This document shows, one piece after another, positions 55,042 to 64,000 of a stretch of 64,000 bases of DNA. A program made the position numbers and the translations under genes. This DNA is from Daucus carota subsp. sativus. Its lineage: Eukaryota; Streptophyta; Magnoliopsida; Apiales; Apiaceae. The stretch covers positions 45,418,390-45,482,389 of the forward strand of contig NC_030384.2 in assembly GCF_001625215.2 (NCBI RefSeq), written 5' to 3'. Positions within the stretch are counted from its first letter, which is position 1. Each line of letters opens with the position of its first letter. The notes beneath the pieces are model-generated. The model searched no databases, was not told the DNA's origin, and was given only the letters and a program-made list of their open reading frames with translations.

Positions 55042-57248
55042 TCAGAAGTTTCTCTCTACTGTTGGTGGAGGAGTTCGTCGAGCTCGGTCTTCAGCCATAT
55101 TCAATCTCATGATCCGACCTTCAACGTCCTTGTTAAACACAATCAAAATGCAATTTAAAATATAGCTGAATATGGGTCAAGGCATAAAAACTATCATCAA
55201 CAACCAAATCTTACCATTCCATTAAGTTCATTAAGGGCAGATGCCACCGACTCAGCAGATTCAAAAGTGATAAATCCATAGCCTTGAGATCTTCCAGATT
55301 GCCTATCATATATGACCTTAGCACTCAACAGACCTGGCTGATCTGCAAAAATGTCCCTAAGTTTCTGTGAAGTGACGCTCCAGCTGAGGTTTCCTGCATA
55401 TAGCTTGTGAGGGCTGTCCACAAATGATTGATAGCTGCTCTGTATCCTTGGTCCCATGACTTCTCTTTCACCTCCCCTTGGCACCTCTGGAAAATTCACC
55501 TTCACTGTTCGTCCTCCAACTTGCTGCATCATAACCATTACCCATGAAAACAAGAACACATCAATTACAGATTACAATAGGGCTCATAGTTCGGCGTTTC
55601 AAGACTTTACAGAAATTTCCATGATTTTTAATCTTTCAATACTTGCATAGGATTTTTATATTTGGTCTTGGATCTGATCAGTCTAAAATTTATTTATGAT
55701 AGCACAGAAACAGTATAGTAACATATGCATACATTTGCACTGAATAAACGAACATATAAGATATCTTTCTCATATTCACAATTTCATATAGTTTCCATTA
55801 TTTTCTATTTTTATAGTTATATTTTACTTGCATTCGTTAAAAAGATCAGACATCTTTCTCATCTTCACATAATTTCCATTAGTTTTTTTTCTTCTTATAA
55901 ATAAACTTTATATAATTACATTTCCCACGCAACCACAGATTACAACCATGGAATTTAAAATTAGATTTGAGAAATTTTCATGGATAGTAAGCAAAAGAAG
56001 GTGAGGGTTTTGATGTTCCTAATCCATATATTAGATTATATTATGCTAAGAGCCATGTTTCATTTGGTTGTCTCCACACTATGTCTATACATCACGCTGT
56101 AGTCCTCGGCGCAGTTGAGCATTCAACCTTTAACTTTTCCTTTGGTTCTGGACCTTCTGGTATCAGATTACATCATTTTAAGTTAGTGTTTCCAGGATTA
56201 GGTCAGTAGCATACACTCAACACTGTTATTTTTATTTTCTTTTAATCTTTTGATGCGTTTCTGCAGCGTTACAACTTACAAGACTTTCCAAATTATTATT
56301 TTTGATGATTTCTCATTATCTTCCACTACTTGCATAAGATTGTTTGAAAGCGAGAGTGTTCACATAAACTATTTATCTACTAAATCTCTGCATACATCTA
56401 ACTGCCCAACCCTGCTTCGTCTCAATAATACCACAAACGTTTGGTTTAAAATTTACTATAATCTATACACTAACTAGTTACTACATGCTCCACAAGTGGA
56501 AACAAGCATTCCACCACCTCAATTATCCTCAAACAAACACTTTTAATATCCATTTCTTCAACTTTTCCAATGTATCTAAATCATATAGCATTTTAATTGT
56601 TGTAAAGGCAAGGGAGGCACTTACAGCTCCATTAAACATTCGAATAGCTTCTTTAGCTTCTTCAACACCTGCCATTGTCACAAACGCAAATCCGCGGCTT
56701 CTATCCGTAACTCTATCATACACAATCTGTCCAAAATCAACAACCCCACCTCAATTATCACCAAGATTCACAAATTCCTTTAAAAATCAAAACTTTAAGG
56801 AAAAACCAAAACAAACCTCCACAGAATTAACAGGACCAGCTTCAGCGAAAATGTCGGCCAATTGAGAAGAAGTCATAGCATAAGGCAAATTACCCACATA
56901 CAATCTCCCAGCTTCAGCTGAATGTGCCTCAATTCTATCATCTCCATCATCATCATAATCATCATCTTCTTCTTCGTATTCATCAAATTCTTGCTCTTCT
57001 TCTTCATCCTCTGCTTCTTGGGGCTCTGTGGCTTGTGAGAATTCAAGATTGACAGGAGAAGAGGAGCAAATGAAGGGAGATGAAAAAGAAAGGTGGGGTT
57101 TTATTGTGAGGGTAAAAAGTTTGTGTCTTGGTGGTGGAATTGAAATTGAAGAACATTCAAAGGGTAAGTTTCTTGAATTGAAAAGCAGGGGATTTGATGG
57201 AGTGGTGGTTGCAGCGGCAGCAATTGACATTGAAGAAGAAGCTGCCAT
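55042..57248 (-). CDS. CP33: 33 kDa chloroplast ribonucleoprotein CP33
   Basis: Four exons (57248-56817, 56726-56625, 55523-55215, 55128-55042), all in phase 0, encode 309 residues. cpRNPs bind and stabilise chloroplast mRNAs and affect their processing and editing. A Ser/Thr-rich plastid transit peptide of about 60 residues is followed by a strongly acidic region (about 74-106, EDEEEEQEFDEYEEEDDDYD). RRM1 has RNP2 LYVGNL at 116-121 and RNP1 RGFAFVTM at 155-162. RRM2 has LYAGNL at 219-224 and QGYGFITF at 258-265. The spacer GGRTVKVNFPEVPRGGE and VDSPHKLYAGNL agree closely with Nicotiana CP33, which separates it from CP31/CP29. The short last exon completes RRM2 (DVEGRIMRLNMAEDRA). Intron 2 (55524-56624) is the largest. 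Confidence 0.95.
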
Positions 57249-58500
57249 TTTTAGTAGCAGAATAGTAGTGAGTGATTGCTGCTTGTGTCTGGTTGATTAG
57301 ATTTCTTGTTGTTTTGGAGTTTCGTAGGATGACAGAATTTAGAGGGAATGAAGATAAGGGGATAAGATTTTTTTCTATTTTGTTCGTCAATTTTTCTAGA
57401 TAATTATTCATTTTAAAATTTTGTTCTTAAAATTTATAAACAATCTTGTTTAGAGTATAATTAGTCGATTTGTGTTCTCGAGGTAGGAAATCGATTTGAT
57501 ATGTCGATCTTATTCTTTATTCAATTTATTCAAAAATTATTTTTTTTTGTCAATATCTACAGTAAATGAATTGTATCGAATACAATAGTTACATCAAGAG
57601 AAGAAAGTTTATTCAAGAAAGTATTCGAAAAATACTTTGAAATGAGTAGTTATGGATAGTTAAATCGAAAATCGGATCAATTAAAATTAATATTTATAAA
57701 TTATTAATTAAATTGATTATACAACTAATTACATATACTAAATATTATAATAGTATATCAAATTATATGAGTTTTAAATAATTAGATTATTAAGTTATTT
57801 TCACATTTTTAAAGTTTTTTAATATAGATTAAATATTTAATCCGTGTTATGTAAATTTTAATACGGTTTGAATTGAAATCTGTATATCATCTGAGTCCCG
57901 GCCCGTAGATATTCTATATTTATCTAAAATCCAATTTTTTTTCAAACCTTTTCCGAGGAGAGAACAAAATAAATGAATACTTGATGGCTCACTGGCTTTA
58001 GACAATATGCGACTTTATACAAAAATTATCACGCGACTTACACAACACACAAGTAAAGAAAAGTATAGTGATTATAGAATGAAATGCAGTTTGAGATTTC
58101 TCTAGAATATTCATGATACAAGCTTAGTCCTTCTGTTACAGAATGGATAGATTTATACATGATGTGTGCATAACTACCTCTAACAGAATTATAGAGCCAA
58201 ATACCCTATGTACCCTTGACACTATGCAACTAACAGCATATGCAACTAACAGTACAGTTGCTATTAACAAGTACAAAATACATGATCAAAATGTTACAAC
58301 TTGCAACAGATACTTCAGCAGAGTACAAGACATCACACAAAAAATATCTGTAAAATTCCAAACTTCAAATTCTCCCACAAACATAAAGCCATAGTTTGAG
58401 GATCTTATTTAAATCATGATCAGAATCTATTTAAAGCTACATTTTCACAATGCAATAAGGTTTTAGTATCTCTTGACCGCCCCATGAATCGTAGAGGACC
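57249..58500. other. Spacer between CP33 and NF-YA
   Basis: Promoter side of CP33 at the left, AT-rich DNA in the middle, and the distal 3' flank of NF-YA at the right. No other gene or bordered repeat seen. Confidence 0.4.
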
Positions 58501-58531
58501 TTCAGAGGCGGCCAACAAAACCTTTTGCAGA

Positions 58532-58552
58532 AAAGCCAAGAATGATTTGCCT
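58532..58552 (-). promoter_or_regulatory. miR169 target site in the NF-YA 3' untranslated region
   Basis: Read on the minus strand the site is AGGCAAATCATTCTTGGCTT, complementary to the miR169 family (CAGCCAAGGATGACTTGCC...) with a few mismatches or G:U pairs. It lies 100 nt after the NF-YA stop codon, the position where plant NF-YA mRNAs are known to be targeted. Expected effect: cleavage of the NF-YA transcript when miR169 is abundant. Confidence 0.82.
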
Positions 58553-58651
58553 ATGCATCCGAATGTTAATGGAACAGAGTAATCCATTTGGATGCATAAA
58601 AGACGGGATTTGTTCCAACAAGTTGATAACCAACCCCGTCACTCTCTTGCA

Positions 58652-61281
58652 TCAGACTTTGAGGTTGCAGCAGCTGTCGGCTTCTGCAAACCACTTACTG
58701 TGAGTAAAAACACTGTGGCCAGTCATCATATCAGCAAGAGAGACTCCAGATGTACGAACGTTGCTCATAGGAAAGTGATTAAGATCTGCCATGGAGAACA
58801 TACTAGTCGCCTCTGACCCAGAAAGATTTTGCCTGCAGTAATTAACTTCCCTTGGTGATGTCAAATTGCTGCTATCAGACTGCAGAACTTCCGAATTCTG
58901 AGACCCGGTAGGCTGAAATAGCTGTCTTCCACCATTCGAGTTAGTTCCCTTACCATCATCTCTTTTCTTTGTGTTCAAGAAGCGGCCACCACAACCCCTT
59001 GGGCGACGCATTGCATGAAGGTGGCGTGAGCGGTGCAGATATGGCTGTTTAATAAAACTAGAGTTTAGGATGTTGCAAACTCCGGAGAATATAGCATCAG
59101 TATTCAGTACAGTTAAGTAATGGATTAAGAAGCATCTATCCCATTTCAATTTTTGAAATAGTTTTCAGTCAAGAGGATTTGGATAATAATTATAGATACT
59201 TAAGAAGCTAATTATGATGATGAACAAAAAAGAACCTGCACCCTATTCTTAATTTGCAGATAGTAATTGGATTCAATAAATTTTCTAAGGTCATATTATT
59301 TCCATTAGGACTGCTTGTAGAATTGTGTAATTCACACCATCAAGTTAGTCAGCATGTTCTTTACTCTGGACTTTTATCCGTCACAAGGTCAATAATTTTG
59401 GTAAGCTTAATATCTAAACCGTTACCTAGACTTGTTTTCATAAAGAAGTTTCCTCCCTCAAAATTGTAAAATCCAAAATTTAATGATATCATTTAAATTT
59501 TCAACCATACCTTACGACTCTTGGTCAGCTTATGCTCAAGCTCCGCCTTTGCACGAGATTTCCTGCGCCTGAGTATTCCATGGTACTGCTTAGCATTCAC
59601 AAATATTGGTCCATCATCACTGGCCAAGTTCAGCGGTAGCATAACCCGTCCCTAGATCATTGCAAGAAGCATTTTAATATCATAAAACACCAAGACATGA
59701 ATATGTGTATGTAAAATTACATCATGCAACAGGGTCACAGTTACAAGAACATAAATATAGCTCACATTTACAGTAACACATGCAGGTTTATAAGATAAGA
59801 CTATTAGAATAACACCTTTAGTCTAATTTATAACTTCACGACACCAACTGTCACAGAATTACATCAAAGCTCTATACTACTCAAGAATTGTCAATGATAA
59901 ATTATATGATATCAAAGGCTGGCTGGAACTGCCAAGTAGCCCTTGATCTAGTAAATAGCACACTGATACCTTACACTTGTTAAAACCCAACATTTCAACT
60001 GCCAAGGATCCGACAGACATTAGTTATGGAATGTAAGTCATAAATTTTAACATTAATTTGCTTTTTATGTCCCGCATTTTTATAAATTCAGAGTTCAGTG
60101 CACCAACAAAAAACTAATCGCAGTCTTGGTTTTAGCAGAGAGTTACTCTTAAATGTTTCCAACATGAAGTTAAAACCTACAGATTGATAACTTCTAGTTC
60201 TAGATGCGAAGTATTGAGGAAAGAGAAAAATAAACTGAAAGTGCAACAGAAGGCAGGAGTAGCTGAAGTAAACATCATTTATAGGAAAACAAATTAACAA
60301 ACTGAATAGCACTATCATATGAAAGGAAGCAAACCGTGAATTGAGGGAGATAAGTTGAGAAGGCTCCATAACAGTGATCTCCATAAGGGTTCGCAGAGCT
60401 CTATACCGAATTAGAGAAAGAGAAAACCATAAGTAATCCATGAAATAATATGAAGTCCATTTTTATAACTGAAAAATCAATTTCTACTCTCAAGATCTTA
60501 CCACAGGTTTGCCAAATCCGAGCTCAAAACTACTTCCATATTCACGTGGAGTTGCCTGAGTGGCAAATGCTGCCCCAGATTGTATAGGTTTTCCACCATC
60601 TTTTAGACTCTTACAGTCGCCTGGTCGAGAAAACTACTTGGATTATTAATGGAAATTAACACTAAAGATTAAGCCACTGCTTCGCGACCACTAATTTACA
60701 TATTTATTCCAATAATACACTTCAAAGTTCAAACAACAGAATAAGATTTATGTGAAGACGTGCAACTTGGCTTACCATAACTGGTAACACTATAATTGAA
60801 GTAGATATAAACAGTAGAATTACTGATAGACCATAGTCAGATACGTTGAAAATTAGTTTCATCAACAAGCCCGTCTAGCTCAGTTGGTAGAGCGCAAGGC
60901 TCTTAACCTTGTGGTCGTGGGTTCGAGCCCGGCGTTAACAATTATTTTTTCGATTGTTTCCTGGCCATTGATCATCGGCCCTCCTAGTGTATCAACATAG
61001 ATAAGCTATCCTGGCCATTGATCATCGGCCCTCCTAGTGTATCAACATAGATAAGCTAATAAGTATTATGAAAAGTCACATAAGATATGCCTATTACCTG
61101 CATCATGGGTGAATTGGTCTTCAGTAGAAGAGTGATCCACAGAAGACTTTGATGGGCAAGCAGACTGAGCACTAGGCAATTGAGTCCACCAAGGAACTGA
61201 AGCAGATGACAAGTGGCCAATGGGACTATATGCAGCAGCCCCTTCATCATCTTCTTTATAATATACACTATGCATAGTCAT
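58652..61281 (-). CDS. Nuclear transcription factor Y subunit A (NF-YA)
   Basis: Five coding exons (61281-61098, 60620-60502, 60400-60335, 59651-59511, 59044-58652) encode 300 residues. NF-YA joins NF-YB/NF-YC and gives CCAAT-box recognition. The conserved core is at about 137-196: the NF-YB/C-binding helix [25 protein letters not shown], the linker, and the DNA-binding part [27 protein letters not shown] with the key His/Arg residues present. The position usually E or H in PYLH(E/H)SRH is Arg here. The N-terminal region includes [12 protein letters not shown], seen in many plant NF-YA proteins, and the C-terminus ends [15 protein letters not shown], as in the NFYA3/8/9/10 group. An upstream acceptor near 61303 suggests a leader intron. 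A miR169 site lies in the 3' untranslated region. A truncated tRNA-Lys on the opposite strand sits in the first coding intron. Confidence 0.94.
60869..60930 (+). pseudogene. Truncated tRNA-Lys (anticodon CUU)
   Basis: The sequence matches plant tRNA-Lys(CUU) from GCCCGTCTAGCTCAGTTGG through the anticodon arm CAAGGCTCTTAACCTTG to the T loop GGGTTCGAGCCC. After that it departs: the T stem cannot close fully and no 3' acceptor strand follows. The internal A and B boxes are intact and a run of six T lies at about 60943-60948, so Pol III transcription of a short RNA is possible, but not a mature tRNA. It is antisense to NF-YA within an intron. It could also be the head of a tRNA-derived SINE. Confidence 0.75.
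60961..61058. repeat. Near-perfect 50-bp tandem duplication in an NF-YA intron
   Basis: The unit starting CTGGCCATTGATCATCGGCC occurs at 60961-61010 and again at 61011-61058, identical over 48 bp. It begins 30 bp after the truncated tRNA, close to the acceptor-proximal side of coding exon 1's donor. Confidence 0.9.
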
Positions 61282-61896
61282 CTCTGACTTTTCCTCTACA
61301 GCAAATCGAATTGCAATCAAATTAAACAAGAATAATATGTGTAAACTCTAGCAGCTGTTACTTGATAAAGTAGATTCCCCCAAGAACCAATAACTACAAA
61401 AGGAGTTGTTGAATCACAGATGATATATATGTGCAGGAAAAAACCAAAAGCAACAACATGTCATGAAGAGAAGAAAAATAAAAGAGAAAGTGGGTAAAAA
61501 AGAGGTACTATGTAACAAGATAGATGGATAAGGATGGAGGAAGAAGAACGAAACACGTATAATTGGCTGAAATAATATAAAATAATAATTATACCAGAAA
61601 CTATGGAGATTATCTAGTGAAGGAATAAAGGAGGAAGAGTGACTAACAAGTCTGAATTGGTTTCCTAGGCACGAGGAGCGAAGTCAGTGTGATTGGAGGC
61701 ACTGTCGGCACAGTTATATCTATCAAATGCTTAGACGGAGAGATTGTGGAGAGAGAATAGACAGAGAGACAGAGAGAGAAGAGAGGGAAAGAGACGGACG
61801 GCCGAGGATGTTTTTTATTACACCTTGTCTAGTGGAACTACACGTCAATCGCCCATTATAATAAAGGTGCTATTGTATTTAACCCTTTTATATTAT
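61282..61896. other. 5' leader and promoter region of NF-YA
   Basis: On the minus strand a TGTAG acceptor precedes the ATG by about 20 bp, so the leader is probably spliced. A GA-rich tract at about 61735-61800 may mark the transcription start region. Confidence 0.45.
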
Positions 61897-62032
61897 CGGT
61901 TTTTCAAGCATTAATTTCTATGAGTTTGGTGCATTTTTATTGGTTATCTAATCATAGGTCCCCTGCATATACATCAAGTCCACCAATCAAAATCCACTAA
62001 ATTTGACCCATGAGCACACACTAGAAATACCT
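61897..62032. mobile_element. Mutator-type MITE, family A copy 3 (shortened)
   Basis: A 136-bp member of the family at 11294 and 45332. The right end keeps CCCATGAGCACACACTAG; the left end keeps CGGTTTTTC but lacks most of the GTGTGCCCATGGGCAC motif. A perfect 9-bp duplication TTATATTAT flanks it (61888-61896 and 62033-62041), lying upstream of NF-YA. Confidence 0.78.
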
Positions 62033-62063
62033 TTATATTATAATTTGATTTGATTAAAGTATA

Positions 62064-62289
62064 CTGCCCGTCCTTTTGATTTTGTGTCGGTCAAATGATT
62101 GAAATTTATTAATATTTTATTAATTGATAAAATAAAAAAAATGTCACAGAAAATAATTTTTAATCTACTTTAAGATGTAATTTTCAGTTTTTTAAAATAA
62201 TGAAAGAGTGACATATAATCCGTGGTGAAAAATTAGTCAGTTTAACCAATAAAAATAGAAATGTGACAACTAAAAAGGGACCGAGGGAG
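62064..62289. mobile_element. Stowaway-like MITE
   Basis: Right end AAAAAGGGACCGAGGGAG is a typical Stowaway end; the left end CTGCCCGTCCTTTTGATT is a diverged complement. TA on both sides (62062-62063 and 62290-62291). Length 226 bp is usual for the family. Confidence 0.68.
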
Positions 62290-62291
62290 TA

Positions 62292-63439
62292 TTAATTATT
62301 AAACATCTAGTCCATATTTATAAGAATGTGATTATTACAAAATTTAAATATTGAGAAAGCAAATTTAAAAATTTCAAATATTACAGTATAATAAATAACC
62401 ATACAAATCTAAATCATAGAGTTATTTATAAGAAACTAATTTTACGTATAGTTCGATCATAGTGAGTTGGGTTGTACAGAAATAACATTTAAGCCAGAGT
62501 CATGGAGTATCATATTATAATATTTCACTTAGATATAGATATTATTTTTAATTATTAAAACTTATATTTAAATTTATCATTAACAGGTAATCTTATACAT
62601 ATATTATTAATTAATCATTAACATCCTCAACATATATAGCATCGTGTAAGTTATAAAAGTAATTATTTTACATTTTAATTACTTTGTAGAACATAATCTA
62701 TACACTACTCCATTTTAAATATTAGACTTTATGTAATTTTTCTCTAGTAATTTAATAGAAAGTTTGTATTAGATATATAATGATTCATGCAATTGCAAAA
62801 CTACATAATAGTTGAAATATTTATGAATGTTTATGTGATATATTATACTCATATACAAAGGGAACAAAGTGAATGATGATGGTGAGCATTGACAAGGAGT
62901 GCAAAAGAGATGAGGTGGGAGCAAAAGCCAGACAGTTTTAGATATCTTGAGGGGGGCCAAATTAGTGTTTATTAATCCGCAAGGGTAATTAGCGGCAAAT
63001 CGGGAGGGTGGCGGCTAAGGCCACTTAACTTGCAAGGGTTTTTAGCATGTGGATAAGCATGAGAATGGAGGGCTGAAACGATGAAAATATATAATTATGG
63101 CAAGTACTTTTCAGCAGTGCTTTCAGTTATGCTGCAATAGTCAGCTATGTAATGCAGTAATGCTTAATTTTGCTTTTAAAGAGATTAATTATAAGTAAAG
63201 AAAGGTGCATGAAGAAGGATTACCACTAAGCTGCATATGGTGGATTTGCATATACCACTAATTCTTCCGCTTTTCGACCACTGCTGAATATATGTAGTGC
63301 TCTTAAGTAAACGAAACAATCAAAGACCACTTTTTTCTAGTTAAATTGATCAAGCAAAAATATGTTTGGAAATATATTCGAAGAGAACAGAAATAGGATA
63401 TAAATTGCCTTCGTATCTATTTTAAATTATGAGAATATT
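62292..63439. other. AT-rich intergenic right part
   Basis: No supported gene. A less AT-rich stretch at about 62860-63080 contains no convincing frame. Confidence 0.4.
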
Positions 63440-63739
63440 GGGGTGTTTGGTTGAGTGGAATAAATATGATTGAATTATAATATTTATTAGTTATTAGTTG
63501 TAATTAATTTAAAATATAATTAAATTAATATTTATATACATTTTCGAGTCATTAATTTCATTTTGTATTAATAATTTACATGAAATGATATAAATAGTAA
63601 TGTAATAAAAGAAAAAAATTTTTAATTCCACAAACACATGTTTCATACCCACCTCCCATCTCATACCTTGTGGGTTTGAGGAATGGGATTGATAAAAAAA
63701 AAAATTCAGATACCAGATAAATCCCTACCAAACGACCCG
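63440..63739. mobile_element. Possible Harbinger-like MITE
   Basis: GGGGTGTTTGGTTGAG at the left pairs partly with the complement of CTACCAAACGACCCG at the right, the TTTGGT style of Tourist-like ends. No clean TTA/TAA duplication was found, so the call is weak. Confidence 0.45.
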
Positions 63740-64000
63740 TTAAAGTGTTAGAGGAAGATCCTTATGGTGGAATCTTATACTTATATTTTAATAGTATTAT
63801 TAAGAAATATATAATCTACTTCAGAATGTATATTTCGAATTTTTAAAATTATACATAAGTAATTTATAAAACATAATCAAATTTGGATCAATATGACATG
63901 AAACAAAATCAAAACTCAATATATGTATATGGTTTTGTTGTCCGGTTTAGCTTGAAACGGAGGGGTTGTGAGTTTGAAATTAAATAATTATTCTATTAAA
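63740..64000. other. AT-rich right edge
   Basis: Nothing recognised in the last 260 bases. Confidence 0.35.

Overview
The window is AT-rich nuclear DNA of a flowering plant, most likely a eudicot. Genes are intron-rich with GT-AG introns and moderately spaced. All recognised proteins have plant-type architectures: organelle-targeted HscB, L22 and CP33, a GT47 exostosin, an NF-YA with a miR169 site, and a Fra a 1/Mal d 1-associated protein. The spacers are full of plant MITEs. I cannot name the species from sequence alone.

Ten protein-coding genes can be reconstructed exon by exon. From left to right they are: Fra a 1/Mal d 1-associated protein (-, 1682-5074); mitochondrial Fe-S co-chaperone HscB (-, 7088-9605); GT47 exostosin-family glycosyltransferase (+, 14518-16016); START-domain lipid-binding protein (-, 16518-21745); organellar ribosomal protein L22 (+, 27806-32124); UBP8-like ubiquitin-specific protease (-, 33829-40427); NT-C2-domain protein (+, 46557-49788); ML/NPC2-like lipid-recognition protein (-, 50309-53081); chloroplast RNA-binding protein CP33 (-, 55042-57248); and NF-YA (-, 58652-61281). 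The exon models were built by hand from splice sites and reading phase, and every one closes in frame. A rearranged partial copy of the UBP8-like gene lies at about 5.74-6.64 kb. A tRNA-Lys(CUU) head without its 3' part lies in an NF-YA intron.

The spacers and large introns hold a dense, partly nested set of transposons. The first intron has a degraded Ty3/Gypsy fossil containing an hAT-like element, which itself contains a long foldback Mutator-type MITE. There are two Harbinger/Tourist-like MITEs joined end to end through one TAA, and a three-copy Mutator-type MITE family with 9-bp target duplications. Further foldback elements lie at 12.3, 24.9 and 45.1 kb, the second inside a Stowaway. 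Two poly-A retroposons have target duplications. There is also an RTE-type LINE tail in an L22 intron, several Stowaways and a small Helitron.

The genes are unrelated housekeeping and regulatory loci and do not form a pathway. The adjacent NT-C2 and ML genes, which converge, recall the neighbourhood of At3g11760 and At3g11780 in Arabidopsis and may be conserved microsynteny. I found no clearly new gene system. The most interesting signals are the partial UBP8 duplication, the nested transposon layers, the hairpin-forming MITEs, two first introns that begin with a CT tract right after an unusual GTCCTC donor, an orphan cluster of TGGGCC motifs, and the truncated tRNA followed by a T-run and a 50-bp tandem duplication.
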